A DNA stretch of 64,000 nt, taken from contig NZ_FOPZ01000003.1 of the NCBI RefSeq assembly GCF_900113615.1, forward strand, positions 62,001 to 126,000, in the 5' to 3' direction. The stretch is from Halorubrum aquaticum (lineage in GTDB: Archaea; Halobacteriota; Halobacteria; Halobacteriales; Haloferacaceae). The notes beneath the pieces were generated by a model. The model did no database searches, had not been told where the DNA came from, and was given only the letters and a program-made list of their open reading frames with translations. Positions 34,790 to 43,931 of this stretch are shown in pieces. Positions within the stretch are counted from its first letter, which is position 1. Each line of letters begins with the position of its first letter. The position numbers and the translations under genes are program-made.

Positions 34790-36463
34790 ATGACCGAACA
34801 CGGCACCGCGAAACCTTCAGACGAGCTCCGGAAGGCCGCCATGCGTCGGCCGCACCTCAGAGAGCACCTCAAGGAGTTCAAACAGATCACCGGGGAGTTC
34901 CCGCTGTACATCGAGGAGCCGAAGGACGAGTACGAGTCGAACCGTCCGAACGTGCTCTACCCGGTCGGCGGGCCGATCTACTGTCACGTGTACGGCGACC
35001 TCGGCCAGGAGACGAAGTACTACGCGATCGAACCGGAGATGTCCGGCCCGCAGGCGACCGTCCTCGAGCGGGTGAAGAACAAGCTGCTCGCCGCCAGCGG
35101 CGGCCACACCGCTCCGTCCTCGGAGGCGGAGTACGACGACCTCATCGAGGAGTTGCTCGAGGACGTCACCCACATCCAGAACGGGCAGACCGGGTGGCGA
35201 TCGAGCGTCTCGAAGCTCCTCAACGTCGGGAAGCTCTCGGTCACCGAGGAGACCTACGAGAGCATCCGGTACCGTCTCAACCGGGACATCGTCGGGCTCG
35301 GTCCGCTCGAACCCGTGATGCGCGACCCGGCGAACGAGGACATCCACGTGATCGGTCCCCACGAGTGTCACGTCGATCACGGCACGTTCGGCATGCTCGA
35401 GACCACCGTCGACTTCGGGACGCCGAAGGAGTTCGACAACTGGCTCCGCAACATGGGCGAGCGGATCGGCGACCCGCTCTCCGACTCCGATCCGATCGTC
35501 GACTCGACGCTGCCGGACGGGTCGCGTATCAACATCATCTACTCCGATGACGTCTCGCTGAAGGGCTCCTCGCTCACCATCCGACAGGGCGAGGACGTCC
35601 CGCTGTCGATTAACCAGATCACGAACTGGGGGACGCTCTCGCCGCAGCTCGCGGCGTACCTCTGGCTGTGTCTGGAGAACGAACAGACCGTCTTCGTCGT
35701 CGGCGAGACGGCTTCGGGGAAGACGACGACGCTGAACGCCATCCTCTCGTACATCCCGCAGGAATCGAAGATATACACCGCGGAGGACACCGCCGAGGTC
35801 GTCCCGCCGCACAACACCTGGCAGCAGCTCCTGACCCGCGAGGGCGGCGGCGAGGGCTCCTCCGACGTCGACATGTTCGACTTGGTCGCCGCCGCGTTGC
35901 GCTCGCGGCCCGACTACATCGTCGTGGGCGAGGTCCGGGGCGCGGAGGGTCGCATGGCCTTCCAGGCGGCCCAGACGGGTCACCCCGTCATGTTGACGTT
36001 CCACGCCTCGGACATCGTCTCGATGATCCAGCGGTTCACCTCCGACCCGATCAACGTCCCGGAGACGTTCATGGACAACGCCGACGTGGCGCTGTTCCAG
36101 AACCGGGTGAAACAGGGCGACGACGTGCTCCGCCGGGTGACGAGCGTCCAGGAGATCGAGGGGTACTCGAAGGAGATGGAGGGGGTCGTCACCCGCGAGG
36201 TGTTCAGTTGGGACCCCGTCGAGGACGACATCGTCTTTCAGGGAATGAACAACTCCTACGTGCTCGAAGAGCAGATCGCGACGCTTCTGGGGTACGCGGA
36301 CACCCGCGACATCTACGACGATCTGGATTTCCGCGCGGAGCTGATAGAGCGGATGATCAGTGAGGGAATCCTGGGCTATCACGAGGTCAACCAGGCGATC
36401 GACGCCTTCCAGCGCGACGGCGTCGAGGGGCTACCCTTCGAGATGCACCGCAACGTCAGGTGA
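34790..36463 (+). CDS. arlI: Archaellum motor ATPase ArlI
   Basis: A 557-residue type IV-pilus-like secretion/rotation ATPase, hexameric in the family. Walker A is VVGETASGKTTT (about residues 303-314), the Asp box YTAEDTAEVVPP and Walker B DYIVVGEVRGAEGR follow, and the His box is LTFHASD. The N-terminal 250 residues form the N-domain (EFPLYIEEPKDEYESNRP). It lies 54 bases after arlH and 27 bases before arlJ. Confidence 0.96.
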   Translation: MTEHGTAKPSDELRKAAMRRPHLREHLKEFKQITGEFPLYIEEPKDEYESNRPNVLYPVGGPIYCHVYGDLGQETKYYAIEPEMSGPQATVLERVKNKLLAASGGHTAPSSEAEYDDLIEELLEDVTHIQNGQTGWRSSVSKLLNVGKLSVTEETYESIRYRLNRDIVGLGPLEPVMRDPANEDIHVIGPHECHVDHGTFGMLETTVDFGTPKEFDNWLRNMGERIGDPLSDSDPIVDSTLPDGSRINIIYSDDVSLKGSSLTIRQGEDVPLSINQITNWGTLSPQLAAYLWLCLENEQTVFVVGETASGKTTTLNAILSYIPQESKIYTAEDTAEVVPPHNTWQQLLTREGGGEGSSDVDMFDLVAAALRSRPDYIVVGEVRGAEGRMAFQAAQTGHPVMLTFHASDIVSMIQRFTSDPINVPETFMDNADVALFQNRVKQGDDVLRRVTSVQEIEGYSKEMEGVVTREVFSWDPVEDDIVFQGMNNSYVLEEQIATLLGYADTRDIYDDLDFRAELIERMISEGILGYHEVNQAIDAFQRDGVEGLPFEMHRNVR

Positions 36464-36490
36464 GTTCACGCGCATGGACCAGGTGACCCG

Positions 36491-38227
36491 ATGAACGTGA
36501 AGGCGGCTGGAGACGGGCTCGCGACCGCGATGCGGCTCACCGAGGAGGTGCTTGACTCCTACGAGAAGCTCGACATCTCCAAGCGACAGTACGTCGGCTA
36601 CGTGCTCGTCCCGGCGATCCTGGTGTTCGCGGCCACCGTGGCCGGGGGGTTCCTCCTCCCGTTGCCCGTCGCCGCGCGGGTGCCGATCCCGATGTTCGGC
36701 GCGCTCACGCTGCTGTCGGCGGTCGTCTATCCGAAGATCTACCTCAGCGGCGTCGAGAACCGGATCGACAACCAGCTCCACCTCGTGATGACGCACATGA
36801 CCGTGCTGTCGACGACGAACATCGACCGCATGGAGGTGTTCCGGACGCTGGCGAAAGAGGGGGAGTACGGGGCCGCAGCCGAGGAGATCGGTCGCGTCGT
36901 CCACCTCGTCGACACCTGGAACCAGAGCCTCGACGACGCGTGTCGTCGTCGCGCCAAGGAGGTCCCCTCCGACGCCATGGCCGACTTCTTCGACCGGCTC
37001 GGCTACACGCTCGGGGCCGGCCAGTCGCTCGAGGACTTCCTCGTCTCCGAACAGGACGTCATGCTGGCCCAGTACGAGACGCTGTACGAGTCGTCGCTGT
37101 CGAACCTGGAGGTGATGAAGGACCTCTACATGTCGATGATCCTCTCGATGACGTTCGCGTTGGTGTTCGCCATCGTGCTCCCCATCCTGACGGGCAACGA
37201 CCCCACGGCGACGGTCGCGGCCGTGATCGTCCTCTTCGTCTTCGTCCAGCTCGGGTTCTACGCGATGATCCGGGCCACCTCGCCGTACGACCCGATCTGG
37301 TATCACCCCGAGGACCGCGCGCCCGGCGACCTGAAGCTGTGGGCGTCGTTGGGTATCGGTGCCGCGCTCTCGCTTCTCCTCATCGGGTTCACCGCCGCCG
37401 GGATGTTTGGGTACGGACCGGGGCTACCCGGCCTCCTCTTCTTTCTCGAGGACGTCAGGCTCCCGCTGTACATCGCGGTCCCGATCACCCCGCTTTTCAT
37501 CACCGGGGTGATCCTCCGGACCGAAGAGCAGGCGATCACCGCCCGCGACGGGGAGTTCCCCTCGTTCGTCCGCGCGCTGGGTGCGACCGAGAGCGCCAAG
37601 CAGTCCACCACCTCGGACGTGTTGACCACGCTTCGCGACAAGGACTTCGGCGCGCTCTCGCCGTCCATCACCCGGCTGTACCGCCGGCTGAACATGCGGA
37701 TCAGCACCGAGGGGGCGTGGCGCGCCTTCTCGCGTGACACGCGGTCGTACCTCATCCAGAAGTTCTCCGAGATGTACCTCGTCGGCCGGGAGATGGGCGG
37801 GGACCCGAAGCTGCTCGGCGAGCTGATCTCGCGGAACATGAACACCGTCAACCAGCTCCGCGAGCAGCGCCGGCAGTCCGCCGTGACGTTCATCGGGCTC
37901 CTGTACGGGATCACCGCGGCGGCGACGTTCGCCTTCTTCATCGGGCTCGAGATCGTCGCCATCCTCGCCGACCTGACCGCCGACTTCGAGATCGACCAGA
38001 TGGACATCGGCCAGATCGTCTATCCCGGCGCGTACGACATCCCGCTCATCGAGTACCTGCTCCTCACGGTCGTGCTCTTCAACGCCGCGCTCTCCTCGCA
38101 GATGATCCGGAAGATCGACGGCGGCAACCCGGCGAACGGCTACATCCACTTCGTGTTGTTGACGTGGCTCGGCGCGGCGACCGCGATCGCGACCCGGACG
38201 CTCGTGAACGCGATCCTGTCGATCTGA
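36491..38227 (+). CDS. arlJ: Archaellum membrane platform protein ArlJ
   Basis: A 578-residue membrane protein of the T2SF/GspF type that anchors ArlI. About nine hydrophobic helices cluster at residues 38-85, 220-260, 280-345 and 470-575, around two cytoplasmic domains rich in basic residues (ENRIDNQLHLVMTHMTVLS; LREQRRQSAVTF). It is the last arl gene of the cluster. The prepilin peptidase gene is not in the window. Confidence 0.95.
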   Translation: MNVKAAGDGLATAMRLTEEVLDSYEKLDISKRQYVGYVLVPAILVFAATVAGGFLLPLPVAARVPIPMFGALTLLSAVVYPKIYLSGVENRIDNQLHLVMTHMTVLSTTNIDRMEVFRTLAKEGEYGAAAEEIGRVVHLVDTWNQSLDDACRRRAKEVPSDAMADFFDRLGYTLGAGQSLEDFLVSEQDVMLAQYETLYESSLSNLEVMKDLYMSMILSMTFALVFAIVLPILTGNDPTATVAAVIVLFVFVQLGFYAMIRATSPYDPIWYHPEDRAPGDLKLWASLGIGAALSLLLIGFTAAGMFGYGPGLPGLLFFLEDVRLPLYIAVPITPLFITGVILRTEEQAITARDGEFPSFVRALGATESAKQSTTSDVLTTLRDKDFGALSPSITRLYRRLNMRISTEGAWRAFSRDTRSYLIQKFSEMYLVGREMGGDPKLLGELISRNMNTVNQLREQRRQSAVTFIGLLYGITAAATFAFFIGLEIVAILADLTADFEIDQMDIGQIVYPGAYDIPLIEYLLLTVVLFNAALSSQMIRKIDGGNPANGYIHFVLLTWLGAATAIATRTLVNAILSI

Positions 38228-38256
38228 GGGCGTCGGTTCGCCGTCGTGCTCCCGGC

Positions 38257-39180
38257 CTACCGCTCGAACAGCGTCGGCTCCTCGACGGTCTCCTCGGCCG
38301 CCTCCCGCCACGACCGGGTCGGCTCCCAGCCGAACAGCCGCCTCGCCTTCTCGATCGCGTACGCGCCCCGGTCGTCGCCCTCGGCGACCGCACAGTCGTC
38401 GGGGACCCCGCCGTACGCCTCCCGCAGGAGGTCCAGCAGGGGGCGGCCGAGCGCGTTGTCGGCGGCGACGCAGTTGACCGCCTCGTGGTCCCCCGGCTCG
38501 ACGGCGGGGTCGTTTCCGAGGAGGTCCGCGACCGCCGCGTCGACGAGACCCGCCACGTCGCGGGCGTCGACGTACGACCAGAAGTTGCCCGCGCCGGCCG
38601 CGAGGTCCTCCACGTACTCCGCCTCTCGACACGCGTACGCGCCGGGATACTGGATCCACGACGGGCGGATCGAGACCGCGGGGACGCCGTGTCGGCGGGC
38701 GACCGCCGCGGCGTTCTCCTCGGCGGTCACCTTCGAGAGCCCGTAGGGGTCCTCGGGCCGCCGCGGGTGCTCCTCCGTCACCGGCAGCTCGTCCGGCAGC
38801 GGCGTGGGGTCGGCGAAGAAGAAGCCGTACGCGCCGTCGCTCGACGCCTGGACCACCGGCGCGTCGGCGCGTCCCGCCGCGGTCAGGACGTTGTGGACGG
38901 CGAGCGCGTTCGTCTCGAAGACGCGGCCCTCCGGGTGGGTGCCCGCGACGGGGATCGCCGCCCAGTGGACGACCGCGTCGGGATCGACCGCGCTCACGAC
39001 GTCGAGCGCCTCGCCGCGGTCGGCGAGGTCGGCCGCGCGAAACGAGACGTTCGGGGCCGGGTCGACCCCGAGCCCCGGGTGGTCGTAGTCCGCGACGACG
39101 ACGTCGTACTCGCCGGCGATCCGGTCGACGACCCAGCGGCCGGACGCGCCGCGGCCGCCGGTGACGAGGACGGTGTCCAT
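38257..39180 (-). CDS. NAD-dependent epimerase/dehydratase (SDR family)
   Basis: A 307-residue extended SDR enzyme. The NAD-binding motif is VTGGRGASGRWV (residues 6-17, GxxGxxG), and the catalytic Tyr-x3-Lys is in DPYGLSKVTAEE. ASSDGAYGF provides the Ser. Substrates of such proteins are mostly nucleotide sugars, but other sugars and aldehydes are possible. A relation to the glycosylation of nearby surface proteins is only suggested by proximity; it is convergent with arlJ. Confidence 0.9.
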   Translation of the reverse strand: MDTVLVTGGRGASGRWVVDRIAGEYDVVVADYDHPGLGVDPAPNVSFRAADLADRGEALDVVSAVDPDAVVHWAAIPVAGTHPEGRVFETNALAVHNVLTAAGRADAPVVQASSDGAYGFFFADPTPLPDELPVTEEHPRRPEDPYGLSKVTAEENAAAVARRHGVPAVSIRPSWIQYPGAYACREAEYVEDLAAGAGNFWSYVDARDVAGLVDAAVADLLGNDPAVEPGDHEAVNCVAADNALGRPLLDLLREAYGGVPDDCAVAEGDDRGAYAIEKARRLFGWEPTRSWREAAEETVEEPTLFER

Positions 39181-39323
39181 GTGCGGGCCTCGCGGAGCCC
39201 GGAAAAAAGGCCGTCGTTCGGCGGTGTCGTCTCGGCCTTGCTGTCGATCTCACACGGCCTCGCAGTCGATCGACGAGGGCGCCTTCCCGCTCCGGCAAGC
39301 TTTAACGCCACGAACGGTAAGCC

Positions 39324-40208
39324 ATGGGTATGGACTGGAAGACCGACTGGGGACTGCGTGGACGGATGGCGTTCACGATGTTCCTGCTTTTCGCCCTCTA
39401 CGTCGTGTTCGTCGGCGTGCTGTCCCTGTATTTCAATAACTTCCTGTTCCCGCTCGTCATGCTCGGCGGGTTCGCGATCGCCCAGTTCTTCTTCAGCGAC
39501 AAGCTCGCGCTCCGGAGCATGGGGGCCCGGGAGGTCACCGCCGAGGAGTACCCCGAACTCCACCGCACGATCGAGCGGCTCTGCCAGCAGGCCGACCTGC
39601 CGAAGCCGGCCGTCGCCGTCGCCGACTCGCGGGTGCCGAACGCGTTCGCGACCGGCCGGAACCAGAAGAACGCGACGGTCGCGGTGACGACCGAGCTGCT
39701 CCGGACGCTCGATCAGGACGAACTGGAGGGCGTGCTCGCCCACGAGCTCGCGCACGTGAAGAACCGCGACGTGATGGTGATGACCATCGCCTCGTTCCTC
39801 TCGACCATCGCCTTCTTCATCGTGCGGTGGGGGTGGCTCTTCGGCGGGAACAACCGGCAGGGCGGCGGCGCGCCGGTGATCGTCGCCATCGCGGTGTCGA
39901 TCGTCGTCTGGATCGTCTCGTTCCTCCTGATCCGCGCGCTCTCGCGGTACCGCGAGTACGCCGCGGACCGCGGCGCGGCGGTCATCACCGGGAAGCCCGG
40001 CGCGCTGGCGTCCGCGCTCGTCAGCATCGACGGCCGGATGGACCGCGTCCCACAGGAGGACCTCCGCGACGGCAGCTCGGAGATGAACGCCTTCTTCATC
40101 ATCCCGATCAGCGCGGGGTTCCTCAGCCGGATCGCCTCGACGCACCCCCAGACCGAGAAGCGGATCGACCGGCTCCGCGACCTCGAACGCGAGATGGAGA
40201 CGGCCTGA
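39324..40208 (+). CDS. htpX: Membrane zinc protease HtpX (M48 family)
   Basis: A 294-residue membrane metalloprotease that degrades misfolded membrane proteins. Helices lie at about residues 15-35, 37-55, 150-170 and 182-205. The zinc motif HELAH is at residues 140-144 (LAHELAHVKNRDVMVMT), with a third ligand Glu in REYAADRGAA. The end (FLSRIASTHPQTEKRIDRL) is typical. GCTTTAACG lies 26 bases before the ATG at 39324; ATG 39330 is an alternative. Confidence 0.95.
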   Translation: MGMDWKTDWGLRGRMAFTMFLLFALYVVFVGVLSLYFNNFLFPLVMLGGFAIAQFFFSDKLALRSMGAREVTAEEYPELHRTIERLCQQADLPKPAVAVADSRVPNAFATGRNQKNATVAVTTELLRTLDQDELEGVLAHELAHVKNRDVMVMTIASFLSTIAFFIVRWGWLFGGNNRQGGGAPVIVAIAVSIVVWIVSFLLIRALSRYREYAADRGAAVITGKPGALASALVSIDGRMDRVPQEDLRDGSSEMNAFFIIPISAGFLSRIASTHPQTEKRIDRLRDLEREMETA

Positions 40209-40258
40209 ACGCGTAGTGGTACGGTCGTTTCGACGGGAATCGGGCCGGTGAGGACGAG

Positions 40259-40485
40259 GTCGTTGCCGGCGCGGTGACCGTCTCCAAAGCCCCAGTCGCC
40301 CTCGCGACTGCCCCTTTGCGTCCCACCCAACCGCACAGCCCCGCACCTCACGCCTCCCCAGCCTCGCTGCTCGCTGCTCGCGGCTTCGCCACTCGCTTAT
40401 CGAGGTACTCACTTCGTTCGTACCTCGCACCGCTCGCAGCGTCCCTCGCGTGCTGCTCGCACCCTCCCGGGCGCTCGCAGGCGCA
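40259..40485 (+). repeat. Interspersed repeat family, copy E
   Basis: Blocks: GCCGGCGCGGTGACC with CTCCAAAGCCCCAG; a short hairpin 40293-40310 (CAGTCGC, loop CCTC) in the slot used by 19-base-pair stems in copies C and D; CCCCTTTGCGTCCCACCC; the exact 26-base core at 40341-40366; a hairpin at 40401-40427 (CGAGGTAC arms around CTTCGTTC); and GCGTCCCTCGCG followed by GGGCGCTCGCAGGCGCAGG. It lies between the 3' ends of htpX and the GH13 gene. Confidence 0.92.
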
Positions 40486-40487
40486 GG

Positions 40488-40536
40488 GCGAGAGCGAAGC
40501 TCTCGCTTGAAGCCGGCGCGTAGCGCCGGCGACGCC
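40488..40536 (+). repeat. Hairpin pair of the kinase/intergenic type
   Basis: Hairpin 40488-40506 (GCGAGAGC, loop GAA), spacer TTGAA, hairpin 40512-40530 (GCCGGCGC, loop GTA), then GACGCC. The first hairpin is identical to 5342-5360 and the second is the exact reverse complement of 5255-5273, so the same two modules are combined differently in two loci. It directly abuts copy E. The remaining bases to 40636 hold no gene I can support. Confidence 0.9.
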
Positions 40537-40636
40537 ACCGCTCCGGCGATCTTGTTCGGCTGTACGATCGATACACAGCGACTCCGGAAGGCGTCTGACC
40601 CGACTCCCTGGCACCGCGGTATTTTCTCACACCGCC

Positions 40637-42283
40637 CTACCGCTTCTCGCCGCGGATCCAGACGTACTCGTGGCCGCCCAACTCGAGCGTGACGCCGCCG
40701 TCCGCGACGCGGAACCCGCCCTCGCCGACGACGCGCTCTGCCGCCGCGGGGTCCACGTCGAACCCGCAGACGGCGTCGCGCGGCTCCGCGGCGAAGTTGT
40801 GCGCGCACAACAGGACCTCCCCCTCGTGGTCGAACCGATGGACCCACACCTCCTTCGGATCCGCGTCGACGATCCCGAAGTCGCCACGGGCGACCTCGGG
40901 ACACCGACCGCGGGCGCGTGACAGCTCCCGAACTCGCGAGAGGAGCGAGTCGGGGTCGTCGCGCTGGGCGGCGACGTTCACCCGGTCGTACGCGTACTCG
41001 CCCTCGTCGACGACGGGATTGTAACACTCGTCGGGGTCGGCCGTCGAGAACCCGCCGTTTCTCGAGTCGTCCCACTGCATCGGGGTGCGGACCGCCTCGC
41101 GTTCGGGCAACGAGAGGTCCGCGCCCATGCCGATCTCGTCGCCCGACTGGAGCGCGACCGACCCCGGCAGCGCGAACAGCAGGGCGTGAGCCAACGCGAT
41201 CCGGTCGTGATCGCCGTCGTACAGGTCCGCAAGCCGGAGCCTGTGGCCCCGCTCGAAGATCCACGAGTTGCCCGCGTCGTCGCCGAAGTACTCGCGGGCG
41301 TGTTCGAACGCCTCCTCGGGCAGCTTCAGCAGGTTCCACTCGTCGTGGTTCCGCAGGAAGTTCACCCAGCCGCCGACGCCCTCGACGTCGGGCAGGACCT
41401 CGTGTGCCCGATAGAGCGGCCACGCGTCACGCACCCCGATCGCGTACGTGAGGTGCGCGTTCATCACGAAGTTGAACTGGAGGTGGAACGCCTCGCCCTC
41501 GCCGAAGTAGTAGTCGAGGTGTTCGGGCTCGTCGTCGGCCTCCGCCAGCAGGACGGCGTCGGACTGCTCGGCCTCGACGACCTCGCGCATGCGCTTGAAC
41601 AGGTCGATGGGCTCGTCGAGTTCGGTGTCCTCGAGGGTCGTCGCGTTATGCCCCTTCGGCATGAGCATAGGGTGGGCGGCGTCGATCCGGAAGCCGTCCG
41701 CGCCCTGCTCGAGCCAGAATCGGAGCACGTCGTACAGCTCCTCGCGGACCGCGGGGTTCGCCACGTTGAGGTCGGGCTGGTGGCCGTAGAACTGGTGGAA
41801 GTAGTGTTTCCCGGCGACCTCGTCGTACGACCAGACGCCGTCCTCGTACTCCGGGAAGATGTTGCCGCGGTGGTGGGCGTCCTCGAGGTGGCTCGTCCAG
41901 CAGTAGTAGTCGTGATACTCCGATTCGGGGTCCTCGCGGGCCCGCCGGAACCACTCGTGTTCGATCGAGGTGTGGTTGAACACGAGGTCGGTGATCACGC
42001 GGATCCCGCGGTCGTGTGCGCGCTCGGCGAACTCCCGGAAGTCCGCCAGGGTCCCGAGCCGCTCGTCGACCGCGTAGTAGTCGGCCACGTCGTACCCGTT
42101 GTCCCGCAGCGGGCTCGGGTAGAACGGCCGGATCCAGACGGCGTCGACGCCGAGTTCCTCGAGGTATCCCAGCCGGTCGATCGCTCCCTGGAAGTCCCCC
42201 CATCCGTCGCCGTCGCCGTCGTCGAACGTCTTCACGTCGAAGGAGTAGACGGTCGCGTCCTCGTACCAGTCGGGATCGCTCAT
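40637..42283 (-). CDS. GH13 alpha-glucan enzyme, trehalose-synthase-like
   Basis: A 548-residue cytoplasmic (beta/alpha)8 enzyme starting MSDPDWYEDATVYSFDVKTF. Catalytic residues: nucleophile Asp201 in GFRIDAAHP, acid/base Glu248 in LLAEADDEP, and Asp314 in FLRNHDEWN. The motifs FYPSPLRDNGYDVADY and VITDLVFNHTS are those of the trehalose synthase subgroup (GH13_16), which interconverts maltose and trehalose; the GDGDGWGDFQGAIDRL loop fits too. Alpha-glucosidase activity is the alternative. There is no trehalose gene next to it. Confidence 0.85.
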   Translation of the reverse strand: MSDPDWYEDATVYSFDVKTFDDGDGDGWGDFQGAIDRLGYLEELGVDAVWIRPFYPSPLRDNGYDVADYYAVDERLGTLADFREFAERAHDRGIRVITDLVFNHTSIEHEWFRRAREDPESEYHDYYCWTSHLEDAHHRGNIFPEYEDGVWSYDEVAGKHYFHQFYGHQPDLNVANPAVREELYDVLRFWLEQGADGFRIDAAHPMLMPKGHNATTLEDTELDEPIDLFKRMREVVEAEQSDAVLLAEADDEPEHLDYYFGEGEAFHLQFNFVMNAHLTYAIGVRDAWPLYRAHEVLPDVEGVGGWVNFLRNHDEWNLLKLPEEAFEHAREYFGDDAGNSWIFERGHRLRLADLYDGDHDRIALAHALLFALPGSVALQSGDEIGMGADLSLPEREAVRTPMQWDDSRNGGFSTADPDECYNPVVDEGEYAYDRVNVAAQRDDPDSLLSRVRELSRARGRCPEVARGDFGIVDADPKEVWVHRFDHEGEVLLCAHNFAAEPRDAVCGFDVDPAAAERVVGEGGFRVADGGVTLELGGHEYVWIRGEKR

Positions 42284-42407
42284 GCGGGCCGCTAGGGCGG
42301 CCGGGGGTGTGATTCCTTTCGATCGCCGAACCGACGGGCGCTCGACCGTCTCCGGGGTCGATCCCCGTCTGACGGGGTTTTTAATCGGTGAGCCCCCAGT
42401 ATCGGTC

Positions 42408-42719
42408 GTGAGCGTCGTCGTCGCGGTCAAACCGTCCGCCCGCAAGCGCAACGCGAAGGTCGGCCGGATCGTCTTCGAGGACGGTTCCCGACACGCCTTC
42501 GAGAGCCGCGAGGCCGCGGAGCGCTGGGCCGACGACCTCTCCGCGGGCGACGGCCACGTGTGGGTCGCCGCCGCCCACCCCCGAGACGGCGGCGTCGCCG
42601 ACCTCTATCTGGTCTCGCGAGCGACGAACGCCAAGCTCGAGGCGGCCTACGACAAGCGCCGGCGTCGACTCCGCGGCGACGCCGACCCCGAACAGGCGTC
42701 GCTCGGAAGCCCGCCGTAA
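42408..42719 (+). CDS. Small conserved-looking protein, function unknown
   Basis: A 103-residue basic-to-neutral protein from GTG 42408 (start VSVVVAVKPSARKRNAKVGR). A TTTTTAATCGG TATA element lies 27 bases upstream and fixes the start. Notable features: an even mix of charged residues, the stretch GRIVFEDGSRHAFESREAAE and a C-terminal KRRRRLRGDADPEQ. No membrane segment or recognised motif. It lies between the GH13 gene (divergent) and tRNA-Ser (convergent). Confidence 0.7.
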   Translation: MSVVVAVKPSARKRNAKVGRIVFEDGSRHAFESREAAERWADDLSAGDGHVWVAAAHPRDGGVADLYLVSRATNAKLEAAYDKRRRRLRGDADPEQASLGSPP

Positions 42720-42762
42720 CGTCGAGAGACGGGTCTCTCGGTCGAGGAGTTCCACGAGAGAG

Positions 42763-42847
42763 CGCCGAGGCGGAGATTTGAACTCCGGTGTCCGAATGGA
42801 CAGTAGATTTCGAATCTACCGCCTTGGCCAGGCTAGGCTACCTCGGC
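42763..42847 (-). tRNA. tRNA-Ser (anticodon CGA)
   Basis: Acceptor stem arms are at 42841-42847 and 42764-42770 (GCCGAGG with CCTCGGC on the minus strand), discriminator G. The anticodon stem GTAGA/TCTAC surrounds loop TTCGAAA, anticodon CGA. A long variable arm with stem TGTCC/GGACA (loop ATTC) marks a class II tRNA. The T stem is CGGAG/CTCCG. No intron or encoded CCA. Confidence 0.95.
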
Positions 42848-42959
42848 TCGTCTCCCGATTCGCCGCTTCCGATGTTATGGGTTTCGATCGCGGTCGGTCC
42901 GTCCTCCCGTCTTCGCCGCCCGCGACAACCCTTTTGCCGCCTCCGCCGTTGACGCTCGT

Positions 42960-43922
42960 ATGGACGTCCCCGACGCGGCCGATGCCTGTTCGCGGGTGAT
43001 GGACGAGATCGGATCCGCGGTCGTCGCCGACCGCGAGTTCCTCGAGCGCGTCACGCTCGGGATCATCGCCCGCGGCCACGTCCTCTTGGAGGACGTACCC
43101 GGGACCGGAAAGACCCTCTCGGCGCGGTCGTTCGCGACCGCGCTCGGTCTGGAGTTCTCGCGGATCCAGTTCACGCCGGACCTCCTCCCCTCCGACGTGA
43201 CCGGCACCAACGTCTTCGACGAGCGGGACGGCTCCTTCTCGTTCTCGCCGGGACCGATCTTCGCGAACGTCGTGCTCGCCGACGAGATCAACCGCGCCCC
43301 GCCGAAGACACAGGCGGCGCTCCTGGAGGCGATGGAGGAGGGACAGGTCACCGCCGACGGCGAGACCCACGCGCTCCCCGACCCGTTCTACGTCATCGCG
43401 ACCCAGAACCCCGTCGAGAGCGAGGGCGCGTTCCCGCTGCCCGAGGCACAGCTCGACCGGTTCATGATCAAGACGTCGCTCGGCTATCCCGACGAGGCCG
43501 GCGAGGTGGAGATCCTCCGCCGGCGTGCCGGCCGAACCGACCGGAGTCCGACCGTCGAGCGCGTGCTCGATCCCGCGGACGTGGCCGACCTCCGAGCGGT
43601 CCCCGAGACGGTCCGCGTGGACGACGACCTCCTCGCGTACATGGCGTCCATCGTCCACCGGACCCGCGAGGACCGCCGGGTCGAGGTCGGCGTCTCCCCC
43701 CGCGGGACCCAGCGGCTCTTCGAGGCCGCCCGCGCCAACGCGACCGTCGCCGGCCGCGAGTTCCTCACCCCCGACGACGTGAAACGCGTCGCGGAGCCGA
43801 CGCTCGCACACCGGCTGGTGTTGACGCCGGACGCGACCGTCAACGACGTGGAGAAGGCCGACGTGATCGCCGACGCGCTCGACCGCGTCGCGGTGCCGAC
43901 GGTGGAGCCGCCGGAGGCGTGA
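42960..43922 (+). CDS. MoxR-family AAA+ ATPase
   Basis: A 320-residue chaperone-like ATPase. Walker A is EDVPGTGKTLSAR (about residues 42-54), Walker B VVLADEINRAPPKTQ, sensor 1 YVIATQNPVE, and the MoxR-typical ending has REFLTPDDVKRVAEPTLAHR. MoxR proteins commonly act with DUF58 and von Willebrand proteins to mature complexes. The DUF58 operon lies at 45687-49391 on the other strand, separated from this gene by pyrE and a sugar kinase, so a functional link is plausible but not shown. Confidence 0.93.
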   Translation: MDVPDAADACSRVMDEIGSAVVADREFLERVTLGIIARGHVLLEDVPGTGKTLSARSFATALGLEFSRIQFTPDLLPSDVTGTNVFDERDGSFSFSPGPIFANVVLADEINRAPPKTQAALLEAMEEGQVTADGETHALPDPFYVIATQNPVESEGAFPLPEAQLDRFMIKTSLGYPDEAGEVEILRRRAGRTDRSPTVERVLDPADVADLRAVPETVRVDDDLLAYMASIVHRTREDRRVEVGVSPRGTQRLFEAARANATVAGREFLTPDDVKRVAEPTLAHRLVLTPDATVNDVEKADVIADALDRVAVPTVEPPEA

Positions 43923-43931
43923 GCGGCCGAT

